Program-made: the position numbers and the translations under genes
Notes under the pieces: generated by a model
The model's input: only the letters and a program-made list of their open reading frames with translations
The model's database searches: none
Told to the model about the DNA's origin: nothing
NCBI GenBank assembly: GCA_025355505.1
Contig: JANXZM010000061.1
Coordinates: forward strand, 1 to 64,000
Length of the DNA stretch: 64,000 nucleotides
Reading direction: 5' to 3'
Source of the DNA: Acidobacteriaceae bacterium
GTDB lineage: Bacteria > Acidobacteriota > Terriglobia > Terriglobales > Acidobacteriaceae
Shown here: positions 48,280 through 59,112 of the stretch, piece by piece
Numbering within the stretch: position 1 is the stretch's first letter
Layout: each line of letters starts with the position of its first letter

Positions 48280-51200
48280 TTACATTTGCTCCTGCAACAG
48301 CCGCTCTTGGCGGCGGCCATGAATAATCGTAAATACACTGGGCACGAAAAATAAGGTGGCTACGGTTGCGAAGAGCAGGCCGCCAATCACGGCTCGGCCT
48401 AACGGCGCGTTCTGCTCACCGCCCTCCCCGAAGCCTAACGCCATCGGCAGCATGCCGACAATCATGGCCAGGGCCGTCATGAGTACCGGCCGCATGCGCG
48501 TGTAGCCGGCTTCAAGCGCCGCTTGCCGCGCCGGCACTCCAGCATCCATGCGGTCGCGAGCAAACGAAACCAGCAGAATCGAATTCGCGGTCGCCACCCC
48601 CATGCACATGACTGCGCCCGTCAGCGACGGAACATTGAGCGTGGTGCGCGTTATCAGCAGGAACCAGCAGATTCCCGCCAGCGCTCCCGGCAACGCTGTA
48701 ATGATAATGAAGGGATCGAGCCACGACTGAAAGTTGACCACGATCAGCAAATAGACGAGCACGATCGCCCCCAGAAGGCCTATGCCCAGGCCGAAGAACG
48801 AGGACTGCATGGTCTCAATCTGCCCGCGAACCACGATGCGCGTGCCGCGTGGCAAATGGTCCTGGAATGGTTTGAGCGCCTTCATCACGTCCGACGCAAC
48901 TCCACCCAGATCGCGCCCCTGCGTGCTGGCATACACATCGATAACCGGCTGCACGTTGTAATGGTTCACCACTGCCGGACGCGCCGCCGGCGTGAGCTGA
49001 ACCAGATTCCCCAGCACTTGCGGGGCCTGCGCCGTTACGCTGTTTACCGGTGTGTTCATCATGTCCTGCACCGACGTCATCCGATACTGTGGCGTTTGAA
49101 TGGCGATCGGATACGTCACACCGTTCTTCGGATTAAGCCAGAAATTCGGGGCCGTCTGAAAGCTTCCACTCAAGCTGATCAACACACTTTGCGCAACATC
49201 GCGGGCATTGAGTCCGACCTGATTGATGCGCGTGCGGTCCATATCCAGGTGGAGAGTGGGCAGACTCATTATCTGCTGCACGTGAACGTCCGCCGTGCCG
49301 GGAATCTGGCGCACCTGATTTGCGATCTTCTGCGCCAGGTCGTAGTTCGCGCGCATATCGGCGCCCATGATCTGGATGTCGACCGGCGCGGGTAATCCAA
49401 AATTGAGAATTTGCGACACGATATCGGCGGGCTGGAAAAAGAATTCCACGCCCGGAAAACGCGATGGCAGTTCGCGGCGCAACCTGCGTACATACTGCGC
49501 CGTCGGATGATGGTGCTCCGGATTCAGCGAAATCAGAATCTCCGCATCACTCGTCCCAATCACTCCCGAACTGCTGTAGGAAAGATTCAATCCCGAGTAC
49601 GGGACGCCGATATTGTCCAGCACAGTCTGCAACTCTTCCTTCGGAATCTCGCTGCGCAGCACGCGCTCCACTTCGTCGCACAGCCGCGCGGTCTCTTCCA
49701 CCCGCAGGCCGGACCGGGCACGGACGTGCAAGCGGATCAAGCCCGCATCCACTTGCGGGAAAAAGTCCTGCCCCAGAAAAAACACCAGCCCCAGCGACAA
49801 GAAACAGAAAGCCACAAAACCGATGGCGAATAATTTGCGGCGTTCGAGAGTGGTTTCCAAAAGTTGCTGATAGCCGCTCCGGAATCTTTCAAACCAGCGC
49901 TCGAATCTCCGCTGGAATTTTGCGAGGACGTTTGTCGGCTCGGCGGCACGGTGCTCGTGCCCGCGCATGATAAACATCACCATCGTCGGAATCAGGGTTC
50001 GCGACAGCAGGTAGGACGCCAGCATGGCAAAGCACACCGCTTCCGCCATGGGAACAAAAAGAAACTTCGCGACTCCGGACAGAAAAAACATCGGCACAAA
50101 CACAATGCAGATCGACAACGTCGATACAAGCGCAGGCACCGCAATTTCCCGCGCGCCATCGAGGATGGCCTGCTTCATGTCCTTGCCCATGGCCAGATAG
50201 CGCTCGATGTTTTCGATCGTCACCGTCGCGTCATCCACCAAAATGCCCACCGCAAGCGCCAGCCCTCCCAGAGTCATGATGTTGATGGTCTGGCCAAGTG
50301 CGCTCAGCAAAATCACGGAGACGAAAATAGACAAGGGGATCGAGACCGCGATGATCACCGTCGGACGCCAATCGCCCAGAAAAAGCAGAATCATGGCGGC
50401 GGTAAGACAGGCGGCAATCATCCCTTCCCGCAAAACTCCCTGAACCGACGCGCGCACAAAAAGCGACTGATCGAACAACGCCTTGATGCTGAGTTCAGGC
50501 GGCAGCGTCTGTGCCGCCAGCGGCACCATCGCCTTCACTGCATTAACGACGGTCAGCGTAGAAGATCCGCCCAGCTTGAAGATCGACATCAGTACGCCGC
50601 GCACGCCGTCCTGTCGCACGATGTTGGTTTGCGGCGCGAATCCGTCACGCACGTGCGCCACGTCGCGCAGGTAAAGTGTGGACGAGTGCGAGGTTTTTAC
50701 CGGCAGATCGTTCAGTTCGGCGATGGTCTGCGGAGTGCCGTTCATCTCCACCGTGTACTCGGTCGGCCCGATCTTGGCCGTACCTGCCGGCAGAATCAAA
50801 TTCTGCGCTGCCACCGCGTTGACAATGTCCGCGGGCGCCAGACCATAGGCCTGCAGCTTCGCGGAATCGAGGTCCACCTGCACCTGCCGAATCTTGCCTC
50901 CATAAGGATACGGCGTGCTCGCGCCCTGAACCGTGGTCAACTGTGTGCGCAGAAAATTGTTCCCCAGATCGAATAACTGCTGTTCCGGCAGCGTTTTGCT
51001 GCTCAACCCCAGTTGCACAACTGCGGTCGACGACGCCGTGTAAGTGATGACCAGCGGCGGATTCGCGCCCGGGGGCAGTCCGCGCAGCACCGTTTGGGAC
51101 ATCGCCGTCACCTGGGTCACGGCCATGGAAATATTGACGGAAGGCCGGAAGAAAATCTTGATCACGGCGATTCCGCTGAGCGACTGTGACTCCTGATGTT

Positions 51201-51435
51201 CGATGTCGTTGACCGTAACCGTGAATCCGCGCTCGGAGTTGCTCACGATCCGGTCCGCCATCTCACTCGGCGACAGACCCGTATAGCTCCATATCACGCT
51301 GACTACGGGTATGTTGATTTCGGGGAAAATATCGACCGGCGTGCGCAGGATGGTGATGGGCGTAAGAATAATGATGAGCAGCGCCATCACCACGAACGTG
51401 TAAGGGCGGCGAAGCGCTAATGCGACGATCCACAT
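48280..51435 (-). CDS. RND-family efflux transporter permease (AcrB/HAE1-like)
   Basis: 1051 aa; MWIVALALRRPYTFVVMALLIIILTPITILRTPVDIFPEINIPVVSVIWSYTGLSPSEM..., GGLALAVGILVDDATVTIENIERYL. Confidence 0.95.
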   Translation of the reverse strand: MWIVALALRRPYTFVVMALLIIILTPITILRTPVDIFPEINIPVVSVIWSYTGLSPSEMADRIVSNSERGFTVTVNDIEHQESQSLSGIAVIKIFFRPSVNISMAVTQVTAMSQTVLRGLPPGANPPLVITYTASSTAVVQLGLSSKTLPEQQLFDLGNNFLRTQLTTVQGASTPYPYGGKIRQVQVDLDSAKLQAYGLAPADIVNAVAAQNLILPAGTAKIGPTEYTVEMNGTPQTIAELNDLPVKTSHSSTLYLRDVAHVRDGFAPQTNIVRQDGVRGVLMSIFKLGGSSTLTVVNAVKAMVPLAAQTLPPELSIKALFDQSLFVRASVQGVLREGMIAACLTAAMILLFLGDWRPTVIIAVSIPLSIFVSVILLSALGQTINIMTLGGLALAVGILVDDATVTIENIERYLAMGKDMKQAILDGAREIAVPALVSTLSICIVFVPMFFLSGVAKFLFVPMAEAVCFAMLASYLLSRTLIPTMVMFIMRGHEHRAAEPTNVLAKFQRRFERWFERFRSGYQQLLETTLERRKLFAIGFVAFCFLSLGLVFFLGQDFFPQVDAGLIRLHVRARSGLRVEETARLCDEVERVLRSEIPKEELQTVLDNIGVPYSGLNLSYSSSGVIGTSDAEILISLNPEHHHPTAQYVRRLRRELPSRFPGVEFFFQPADIVSQILNFGLPAPVDIQIMGADMRANYDLAQKIANQVRQIPGTADVHVQQIMSLPTLHLDMDRTRINQVGLNARDVAQSVLISLSGSFQTAPNFWLNPKNGVTYPIAIQTPQYRMTSVQDMMNTPVNSVTAQAPQVLGNLVQLTPAARPAVVNHYNVQPVIDVYASTQGRDLGGVASDVMKALKPFQDHLPRGTRIVVRGQIETMQSSFFGLGIGLLGAIVLVYLLIVVNFQSWLDPFIIITALPGALAGICWFLLITRTTLNVPSLTGAVMCMGVATANSILLVSFARDRMDAGVPARQAALEAGYTRMRPVLMTALAMIVGMLPMALGFGEGGEQNAPLGRAVIGGLLFATVATLFFVPSVFTIIHGRRQERLLQEQM

Positions 51436-51594
51436 AAGACTGACGAAACAAGACTGACGAAAACCGGTATTGCCGGAAATCGATACTAGCGGAAACCGTC
51501 ACTGCCGAAGCTGCGGCCCCACGCTCGCCTACGGAATTACAATTACAGATTCAAAACAGTACGTTTCGAATTTAAATTATATTAGACTTCAGCC

Positions 51595-52263
51595 ATGGTT
51601 CAAAATCATACGCGGCGCGCCAATGCTGGGAATGCCGATCCCCGTAACGGAATCGAGGGGGCTGCCGGGAAGCGCCCGCCCGGGCGGCCACGCAGTGAGG
51701 CGTCGCGTCAGTCGATCCTGCGCAGCACTCTGAAACTGCTCAAGCAGCATGGTGGATTCGCGGAACTGAGCATTGAGGCCATCGCCGCCGACGCCAATGT
51801 TGGCAAGACAACTGTCTACCGCTGGTGGCCGACCAAGGCCGCCTTGGTCGCCGACGCTTTCTCCACTAGTGCCGACCAAGAACTCCGCTTTCCGGATACA
51901 GGCTCTGTGCAACGCGACATGAGTCTGCAGATGAGGCGGCTGATTCGCATCTTCCGGTCCAATCGCGGCAAGCTGGTGGCGGCTCTGCTCGCCGGAGGGC
52001 AATCGGATCCGAAGCTGATCCAGGCTTTTCGTGAAAGATTCTTGTGGCCCAGGCGTAAACAGGCCTATCAAACTCTGCAACGCGGCATCGACCGCGGTGA
52101 ACTCCCCGCTGGCAGCGACCTCGACCTCGTTCTCGACTCGCTCTACGGTCCGATCTACATGCGCTTTCTGATCCGGCACGACAAGCTCGACGAAAGCTTC
52201 GCCGACGATATTTGCGCGCTCATTCTGAATGGCCTGAAATGCCGGCCACCACGCGGAAATTAG
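51595..52263 (+). CDS. TetR/AcrR-family transcriptional regulator
   Basis: RQSILRSTLKLLKQHGGFAELSIEAIAADANVGKTTVYRWWPTKAALVADAF. Confidence 0.93.
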   Translation: MVQNHTRRANAGNADPRNGIEGAAGKRPPGRPRSEASRQSILRSTLKLLKQHGGFAELSIEAIAADANVGKTTVYRWWPTKAALVADAFSTSADQELRFPDTGSVQRDMSLQMRRLIRIFRSNRGKLVAALLAGGQSDPKLIQAFRERFLWPRRKQAYQTLQRGIDRGELPAGSDLDLVLDSLYGPIYMRFLIRHDKLDESFADDICALILNGLKCRPPRGN

Positions 52264-52287
52264 GGGGCGCTGGAAACGTACTGTGAA

Positions 52288-52632
52288 CTATTGCGACCCA
52301 TACGATTCGACCGCCTGGTCTTCGTTTTCGAAAGTGGTAAAAAGATTCAGTACGCCGATCAGCCGCAACGTCTGGGTCACGAATTTGGAAGGACTCACCA
52401 ATCGAATGTCGCCGCCGCGTTGCTTTGCCGAACTCAGCGACTTCACCATCACTCCAATTCCGCTGGAGTCGATCATGGGAACCTCGGCACAGTTGAGGAT
52501 CAAGCGGACGTCTCCTGCCGAAAAAGCGTCGTTAACCGCTTGACGGAAGGTATCCACAGCCTGGCCCAGTCGCACCGCTCCGCGGAGTTGGATAATCTGC
52601 ACATCGGAACGCCGGCGCACCGTAATTTCCAT
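52288..52632 (-). CDS. STAS-domain anti-sigma factor antagonist
   Basis: VQIIQLRGAVRLGQAVDTFRQAVNDAFSAGDVRLILNCAEVPMIDSSGIGVMVKSL. Confidence 0.9.
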   Translation of the reverse strand: MEITVRRRSDVQIIQLRGAVRLGQAVDTFRQAVNDAFSAGDVRLILNCAEVPMIDSSGIGVMVKSLSSAKQRGGDIRLVSPSKFVTQTLRLIGVLNLFTTFENEDQAVESYGSQ

Positions 52633-52932
52633 CCGCAAGACCTCTTTTCTTCACCCCAGCCGCCGGGGGGAGCTTTCAGCCTGCATTGTATCAGTGCTCA
52701 GCCAGGCAGGACGGTTAGAGAGGACAGTTAAGAACTTAAGACCATCGAGGGGAGCCGTCTACATCCTTCGGCAGCGACTTCGATAGAAAGCCCCTCCATC
52801 CAGACGACAAAGCACAACAGGGGCGCCACTCCCTAAGCCGTTTGCCTGCCAAAACTTACCGTTCAGTAGCAAAATCAGACCGATGCCTGACAAGGCTTGC
52901 GTGAAGTAGCATCTAGCGTTAGAATCAAAGTG

Positions 52933-52976
52933 CGACCGAAACGGTCGGACTTTTATCCGACTATATAGGTCGGTAT
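52933..52976 (+). promoter_or_regulatory. Array of alternating CGACC/GGTCG half-sites upstream of iscR; includes IscR type 1-like ATCCGACTATATAGGTCGGTAT
   Basis: CGACCG-AAA-CGGTCG (52933-52947), GTCGGA-N6-TCCGAC (52944-52961), ATCCGACTATATAGGTCGGTAT (52955-52976), ending 8 nt before the iscR start codon. Confidence 0.75.
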
Positions 52977-52984
52977 TCGGCGAC

Positions 52985-53452
52985 ATGCTGAAACTGACTA
53001 AAAAAGCGGACTACGGACTCATGGCCATGAAGCATCTGGCCGAGCACGTTGACCAGGGCGCATGCAGCGCCAAGGATGTCGCCGAAGCCTACGGCATCCC
53101 ACAGGAAGCGCTGGCAAAGATCCTGCAACGGCTGGCGAAGGTCGGCTTGGTGCGGTCTCAGCATGGCATGAACGGCGGTTACACCCTGACGCGCGATGCG
53201 AGGATGATTTCCGCCTTCGAGGTAATCAAAGCCATTGACGGTCCGCTCTTCATTACGTCGTGCGTGACCGTTCGCGGCGAATGCGGTCAGAGTGATCGTT
53301 GCACGATTCGCGAGCCGCTGCGCAAAGTGAATGAAAGCATCGAGCAGGTGCTCAAGAACATCAAGATTTCGCAGATGAGGGAAGAGCCGGAAGTCATCCA
53401 TGTCGACAAACTGGAGACGAAGAAACCGGCGGAGTTTGTAACAATTTCGTAG
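52985..53452 (+). CDS. iscR: Rrf2-family Fe-S cluster regulator IscR
   Basis: MLKLTKKADYGLMAMKHLAEH, C-X5-C-X6-C type cysteines (CVTVRGECGQSDRC); first gene of isc operon. Confidence 0.92.
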   Translation: MLKLTKKADYGLMAMKHLAEHVDQGACSAKDVAEAYGIPQEALAKILQRLAKVGLVRSQHGMNGGYTLTRDARMISAFEVIKAIDGPLFITSCVTVRGECGQSDRCTIREPLRKVNESIEQVLKNIKISQMREEPEVIHVDKLETKKPAEFVTIS

Positions 53453-53479
53453 CGACGGCTTTCAAGGAGAACGGTGATC

Positions 53480-54769
53480 ATGAGTACGGATGTGAAGACG
53501 GCGACCCCAACCAGCCAGGACATCGGACAGCGCACGGCTCCCCATGGCATCAAGCTGCCCATTTACATGGATAATCACGCGACCTCGCCCATGGATCCGC
53601 GGGTTCTCGAAGAAATGCTGCCCTACTTCATGGAGAAGTTCGGCAACTCCGCCAGCCGCAATCACCCCTTTGGATGGGCGGCGGAAGAAGCGGTCGAGAT
53701 ATCGCGCGAGCGTATCGCAAAGCTGATCGGCGCAACTGCGAAAGAAATCATCTTCACCTCGGGCGCCACCGAAAGCGACAACCTCGCCATCAAAGGCGTA
53801 GCCGAGATGTACCGCGAGAAAGGCAACCACATCATCACTGCGGTCACCGAACACAAGGCGGTGCTCGACACCTGCAAGCATCTGGAGAAGTTGGGCTTCC
53901 GCGTGACCTATCTGCCGGTACAGAAGGATGGGCTGGTTGACCTCGACGACCTGAAGCGCGCCATCGACGACAAAACGATTCTGGTGACGATCATGGCGGC
54001 AAACAACGAAATCGGCGTACTGCAACCGGTCGCGGAAATCGGCAAACTGTGCCGCGAGCGGGGCGTGATCTTCCACACCGACGCCGTGCAGGCCATTGGC
54101 AAGGTGCCGGTGGACGTCAACAAGATGAACATCGATGTCGCGTCCATCACCGGACACAAACTGTACGGGCCCAAAGGCGCGGGCGCGCTTTATGTCCGCC
54201 GCAAGAATCCCCGCGTGCAACTGGTGCCGCTTATTGACGGCGGCGGGCACGAGCGCGGAATGCGCTCCGGGACCCTGAATGTTCCCGGCATCGCCGGTCT
54301 CGGCAAGGCTTGCGCCATCGCGCAGGAAGAGATGCCGCAGGAATCGTGCAAGATGGCCGGTATGCGAAACCGGCTGAAAAACAGCATCATGAGCCGCCTG
54401 GATGAGGTGTATGTCAATGGCTCCGAGGAACATCGCCTGCCGGGCAATCTGAATATCAGCTTTGCCTACGTGGAAGGCGAGTCGCTTCTGATGGGCATCA
54501 ACGATATCGCGGTTTCAAGCGGATCGGCATGCACCTCGGCGACGCTTGAACCATCCTATGTGTTGAAAGCTCTCGGCACCGGCGACGATCTGGCGCACAG
54601 CTCGATCCGCTTCGGCATCGGGCGCTTCAATACCGAGGCCGAGATCGATTACGTGGGCGACCGGGTGGTTGAGACGGTACTGCGTCTGCGCGAGCTTTCG
54701 CCGCTCTACGAGATGGCGAAAGAGGGTGTGGATTTGAAGAGTGTAAAGTGGGCGGCGGAAGCGCATTAG
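53480..54769 (+). CDS. iscS: Cysteine desulfurase IscS
   Basis: [64 protein letters not shown]. Confidence 0.97.
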   Translation: MSTDVKTATPTSQDIGQRTAPHGIKLPIYMDNHATSPMDPRVLEEMLPYFMEKFGNSASRNHPFGWAAEEAVEISRERIAKLIGATAKEIIFTSGATESDNLAIKGVAEMYREKGNHIITAVTEHKAVLDTCKHLEKLGFRVTYLPVQKDGLVDLDDLKRAIDDKTILVTIMAANNEIGVLQPVAEIGKLCRERGVIFHTDAVQAIGKVPVDVNKMNIDVASITGHKLYGPKGAGALYVRRKNPRVQLVPLIDGGGHERGMRSGTLNVPGIAGLGKACAIAQEEMPQESCKMAGMRNRLKNSIMSRLDEVYVNGSEEHRLPGNLNISFAYVEGESLLMGINDIAVSSGSACTSATLEPSYVLKALGTGDDLAHSSIRFGIGRFNTEAEIDYVGDRVVETVLRLRELSPLYEMAKEGVDLKSVKWAAEAH

Positions 54770-54907
54770 AAGCAGGGCTCAGAGTTTCAAGGTTTCAAGG
54801 TTTCAAAGTACCTTGAGCAAGCTTGGAACTGTGACTGCCTAGCGGGAACCCTCGCTGAAATTTTTAAACGTATAAACTTTGAAACCTTTTGCAAGGGGTG
54901 AGGAAAA

Positions 54908-55324
54908 ATGTCATACAGCGATAAGGTAATCGACCACTACAACAATCCGCGCAACGTGGGTTCCATGGACAAGAAAGATACCGATGTGGGCACCGGCCTG
55001 GTCGGCGCGCCCGAGTGCGGCGACGTGATGAAGTTGCAGATCAAGGTCAACCCGCAGACCAACATCATCGAAGACGCCAAGTTCAAGACCTTCGGCTGCG
55101 GATCGGCGATTGCATCGTCTTCGCTGGCGACCGAGTGGGTCAAGGGCAAGACGATTGACGAGGCGCTGGAGATCAAGAACACCGAGATCGTGAAGGAACT
55201 GGCCTTGCCGCCAGTGAAAATTCACTGCTCGGTGCTGGCCGAGGACGCCATCCGAGCCGCGATTGGCGACTGGAAGAAAAAGCAGGAAGCCGTGAAACCC
55301 CAGGCAGTGCAGGCGGCGCAGTAA
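54908..55324 (+). CDS. iscU: Fe-S cluster scaffold IscU
   Basis: MSYSDKVIDHYNNPRNVGSMDKKD, VGAPECGDVMKLQIKV, FKTFGCGSAIASSSLATEWVKGK, PPVKIHCSVLAEDAIRAAI. Confidence 0.97.
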   Translation: MSYSDKVIDHYNNPRNVGSMDKKDTDVGTGLVGAPECGDVMKLQIKVNPQTNIIEDAKFKTFGCGSAIASSSLATEWVKGKTIDEALEIKNTEIVKELALPPVKIHCSVLAEDAIRAAIGDWKKKQEAVKPQAVQAAQ

Positions 55325-55419
55325 CTCATCTCCCGTAGAGACAGGGCTTGCCCCGTCTCCGTCGCAATCTGGCTTGCTCGCGGCTCGAAGCTGGAAGCTC
55401 GAAGTTTTTACACTCAATC

Positions 55420-55806
55420 ATGGATCAAGCACTCAAAGATCAGCCCGTCAAACCCGCCGTGCCCACCACTCCAGCCAAGGGCATTCAGGTCACCGGCAAC
55501 GCGCTCCAGAAGATTCGCTCGGCGATGGTGAAAGAAAGCGTTTCGCCGGAGCAGGGCGGCCTTCGTTTGGGCGTGCAGGGCGGCGGATGCTCGGGCCTGA
55601 GTTATAACATACGGTTCGATACCCAACCGCGCGAGCGCGACCGTGTGTTTCAGTTCGAAGATGTGCGGGTTTTTGTGGACCCGAAGTCTTTCATCTATCT
55701 GCACGGGATGATTCTCGATTACCAGGAAACCCTGATGCAGCAGGGATTCGTGTTCGTGAATCCGAACTCGACCAAGTCCTGCGGCTGCGGTAGTTCTTTC
55801 TCGTAG
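55420..55806 (+). CDS. iscA: Fe-S assembly A-type carrier IscA
   Basis: GLRLGVQGGGCSGLSYNIRFD ... GFVFVNPNSTKSCGCGSSFS. Confidence 0.95.
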   Translation: MDQALKDQPVKPAVPTTPAKGIQVTGNALQKIRSAMVKESVSPEQGGLRLGVQGGGCSGLSYNIRFDTQPRERDRVFQFEDVRVFVDPKSFIYLHGMILDYQETLMQQGFVFVNPNSTKSCGCGSSFS

Positions 55807-55902
55807 TAGAAATGTGGCGCGGGCGCCCTCGCCCGCGAACCGCTCTGCCGAGAAATAAAACTGGATGGTGAGGGCGGGCCGTGCGCTCGCCCTAAATTTT
55901 GT

Positions 55903-56655
55903 ATGGCAAACATAGAATCCAAATCGCCGTTGATCATGCCCGGAGATGCAACCTCGATTTGCTGGTCGTGTGGCACAATGCGCGCGGTGCACTTCTGCGG
56001 TTCGTGCGGCAAAGTGCAACCACCGGTCCCGGTGGACTATTTCACATTCTTTGGATTTCCGCGCAAGCTCAACCTCGACACGGCCGCACTGGAAAAAGAG
56101 TTCTACGCGCTCAGCCGCCGCCTCCATCCTGACGTGTTCGTTCAGGCGAACTCCGAGGAACGCGCCTGGAGCCTGGAGCAAAGCTCCATGCTCAACGACG
56201 CGTACCGCACGCTGAAAGATCCGGTCAAGCGCTCGGAGTACCTGTTGCGCATCGAAGGCGTCGAACTGGAAGAGCAATCCAAGCAAGCGACCGACAAAGC
56301 TCGCGCTACCGGCGAACTGAAGAAGCAGGTCGTACCTCCCGATCTCTTGGAGGAAGTCTTCGAGCTCAACATGCATTTGGAAGAGCTGCGAGTCCAGAAA
56401 AAGATTGGCGAAGACGATCCCGCTTTGCTTGAGGAAATCGGCAAGGCCAAGCTTTCGCTGGAAGAAAAATACGACGCGCTCCTGAACGAACTTAAGACCC
56501 AGTGGCACGAGTGGGACAAGTCCGTGGACGGCCGGACTGAATACGGAACTGAAGAGGACCGGCGGAAAATTCTCGGCCGGATGCTGGATGTGCTGAACCG
56601 CAGGAACTATGTCCGGAACCTGGTACGGGACGTGAATGAGGCTTTAGAAAATTGA
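55903..56655 (+). CDS. hscB: Co-chaperone HscB with N-terminal tetracysteine zinc-finger-like motif
   Basis: CWSCGTMRAVHFCGSCGKVQPPVPVDYFTFFGFPRKLNLDTAALEKEFYALSRRLHPD (HPD J-domain motif). Confidence 0.92.
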   Translation: MANIESKSPLIMPGDATSICWSCGTMRAVHFCGSCGKVQPPVPVDYFTFFGFPRKLNLDTAALEKEFYALSRRLHPDVFVQANSEERAWSLEQSSMLNDAYRTLKDPVKRSEYLLRIEGVELEEQSKQATDKARATGELKKQVVPPDLLEEVFELNMHLEELRVQKKIGEDDPALLEEIGKAKLSLEEKYDALLNELKTQWHEWDKSVDGRTEYGTEEDRRKILGRMLDVLNRRNYVRNLVRDVNEALEN

Positions 56656-56659
56656 AAGA

Positions 56660-56684
56660 TTGAGTCATTGATTCAATGGCTCAA
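56660..56684. repeat. Hairpin TTGAGTCATTG-ATT-CAATGGCTCAA between hscB and hscA
   Basis: 11-bp stem with one G:U wobble. Confidence 0.6.
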
Positions 56685-56699
56685 TGAATAAATGATTCC

Positions 56700-58601
56700 A
56701 TGGCAACTGACTACATCGTCGGCATCGATCTCGGCACCACGAACTCGCTCGTGGCCTACATGCAGGGGGATTCTCCTGTCGTCATCCCCGGGGAAGACGG
56801 GCTGAACCTTGTTCCCTCGGTGGTGGCGCTCGACGAAAAAAACAAGATCGTAGTCGGCAACGCGGCCCGCCGGTATCTGATCGAAACTTCCGAGCGCGCT
56901 GTGTACTCGGTCAAGCGCCTGATGGGGCGCGGGGTCGAGGATATACAGGACGAACTGAAGCTGTTTCCCTTCCAGTTGGCGGAAGATCTGCAGGAGGGAG
57001 AGGTTCTGCGCATCAAGATTGGTGAGCGAACCTACACACCACCTGAGATTTCGGCGCTGGTGCTGCGCCAACTCAAGCGCAATGCCGAGCGATTTTTCGG
57101 TGCACCCGTAACCCAGGCGGTGATTACCGTCCCCGCATATTTTAATGACGCGCAGCGGCAGGCGACAAAAGATGCCGGTCGCATCGCCGGACTGAATGTT
57201 TTGCGCCTGGTCAACGAGCCGACGGCAGCATCGCTGGCTTACGGTCTGGACAAGAAAAAGAACGGCACGATTGTGGTTTACGATCTCGGCGGCGGCACGT
57301 TCGACATCTCGATTCTCAAGCTGCACGACGGCATTTTCGAGGTACTTGCCACCAACGGCGACACGCATCTCGGCGGTGACGATATCGATAATCTGCTGAT
57401 CGCGATTGCGCTCGACGACATCCGCGGCGAGCTTGAACTCGATGTGCGGCGCAGCGGCGAAGCGGTGCAACGCATCCGCAAGGCCGTGATTGAGGCCAAG
57501 ATTGCTCTTTCCTCGCAGCCCACTGCAAAGCTCGACGTCGATTTGCCTGGTGGAAAGAAGTATCAGCGAGAAATTACGCTCGAAGTCTTTGAGCAGATGA
57601 TCCAACCGATCATTGACCGCACGGTTGGTCCCTGCAAGCAGGCGCTCAAAGACGCAGGCCTGAGGCCCGAACAAATCGACGAGGTCGTGCTCGTCGGAGG
57701 ATCCACGCGCATTCCGAAGGTGCGGCGGTTGGTGCTAGATTTGTTCAAACGCGCGCCGCACACGGACTTAAATCCTGACGAAGTCGTCGCGCTCGGCGCG
57801 GCCGTGCAGGCAAATATTCTGGGCGGCGGCTCCGAAATCACGAAAGAGATGCTGTTGCTTGACGTAACCCCGTTGTCTCTCGGAATTGAAGTGGCGGGCG
57901 GGGTGACCGATAAAATCATCCTGCGCAACTCGACCGTACCGGCTTCGGCAACGCAGTACTACACCACCCAGGTGGATGGCCAGATTAACGTCGCGATTCA
58001 CGTGCTGCAAGGCGAACGCGAACTGGCGCGGGATTGCCGGTCGCTGGCGCGATTCGATCTGAAGGGCGTTCCGCCGATGCTCGCCGGCCTGGCGCGCATT
58101 GAAGTAAAGTTCTTGATCGACGCCAACGGCATTTTACGCGTCTCGGCTCGCGAGCAGCGTAGTGGAAAAGAGGCTGAAATCGACGTTCAGCCCACTTATG
58201 GCCTCACCGACGAGCAGGTCGAGAACATGCTGCTCGAATCTTTCGACTATGCCGAAGAAGATTTCCGCCAGCGGCAGGTCATCGAGGCGAGACGTGAAGC
58301 AGACACCATCCTGACCGCGCTCGCAAAAGGGAAGAACAATCCGGCTTGGCAAGAGCTCACGACCGATGAACGCCGCAACGTCGAGACGCTGAAGAAAGCT
58401 CTTGTCGAGGTAAAGGATGGCGATGACTATCACGCGATTCGCGGAAGCATTGACGCCCTCAACGAGGCGACTCTGCGGCTCGCCGAATTAATGATGAATA
58501 CTGCTGTCTCCACCGCCCTCAAGGGAAAGGCCATGGACGACACAGATATCGACGAAGGCCCGCAAGCCGGCCATCCGATGGCGAAGGCCGATTTTGAATA
58601 A
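56700..58601 (+). CDS. hscA: Fe-S assembly Hsp70 chaperone HscA
   Basis: [51 protein letters not shown]. Confidence 0.95.
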   Translation: MATDYIVGIDLGTTNSLVAYMQGDSPVVIPGEDGLNLVPSVVALDEKNKIVVGNAARRYLIETSERAVYSVKRLMGRGVEDIQDELKLFPFQLAEDLQEGEVLRIKIGERTYTPPEISALVLRQLKRNAERFFGAPVTQAVITVPAYFNDAQRQATKDAGRIAGLNVLRLVNEPTAASLAYGLDKKKNGTIVVYDLGGGTFDISILKLHDGIFEVLATNGDTHLGGDDIDNLLIAIALDDIRGELELDVRRSGEAVQRIRKAVIEAKIALSSQPTAKLDVDLPGGKKYQREITLEVFEQMIQPIIDRTVGPCKQALKDAGLRPEQIDEVVLVGGSTRIPKVRRLVLDLFKRAPHTDLNPDEVVALGAAVQANILGGGSEITKEMLLLDVTPLSLGIEVAGGVTDKIILRNSTVPASATQYYTTQVDGQINVAIHVLQGERELARDCRSLARFDLKGVPPMLAGLARIEVKFLIDANGILRVSAREQRSGKEAEIDVQPTYGLTDEQVENMLLESFDYAEEDFRQRQVIEARREADTILTALAKGKNNPAWQELTTDERRNVETLKKALVEVKDGDDYHAIRGSIDALNEATLRLAELMMNTAVSTALKGKAMDDTDIDEGPQAGHPMAKADFE

Positions 58602-58698
58602 AGCAGAATAACGCAGGGTTCAAGGTTTCAGGGTAAATCCCTGGTGTACTGGCTTTGAAATTTTGCAACCTTGAAACTTTGAAACATGGGGTCTTGAC

Positions 58699-59112
58699 AT
58701 GTCTGACGAAAAAACGCAGGGAACCGGAGCAACTACAATGGATGCTCCCGGTGAAAACACGGTCCAGGTTACCTTTCTTCCCGAAGGCAAGACGGTCACC
58801 TTCGAACACGGCAAACTGCCTTATAAAGACCACGGCAAGGAAGAGTCGCTGCTCGATGTCGCGCTAAACTTCGGCATTCATCTCGATCATGCGTGCGGAG
58901 GAAACTGCGCCTGCACCACCTGCCATATCTGGGTGAAAGAAGGTGCGGACCTGCTCTCGGAGTTGGAAGACGACGAAGCCGACAAGCTCGACATGGCCGC
59001 CGATCTTCAGTTAAACTCGCGCCTCGGATGCCAGACCGTGATTAAGAAACCGGGCAAACTGGTCGTGGAAATCCCGGCGTGGAACCGGAACTACGTTTCA
59101 GAAGAACACTAA
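58699..59112 (+). CDS. fdx: 2Fe-2S ferredoxin (isc type)
   Basis: VALNFGIHLDHACGGNCACTTCHIWVKEGADLLSELEDDEADKLDMAADLQLNSRLGCQTVI. Confidence 0.95.
   Translation: MSDEKTQGTGATTMDAPGENTVQVTFLPEGKTVTFEHGKLPYKDHGKEESLLDVALNFGIHLDHACGGNCACTTCHIWVKEGADLLSELEDDEADKLDMAADLQLNSRLGCQTVIKKPGKLVVEIPAWNRNYVSEEH

Noticed and set aside
48523-50976. Long plus-strand ORFs (290 and 370 aa)
   Set aside because: Opposite-strand shadows of the RND permease, rich in His/Arg/Gln and without domain motifs.
53462-54433. 323-aa minus-strand ORF
   Set aside because: Antisense to iscS, with no recognisable motifs.
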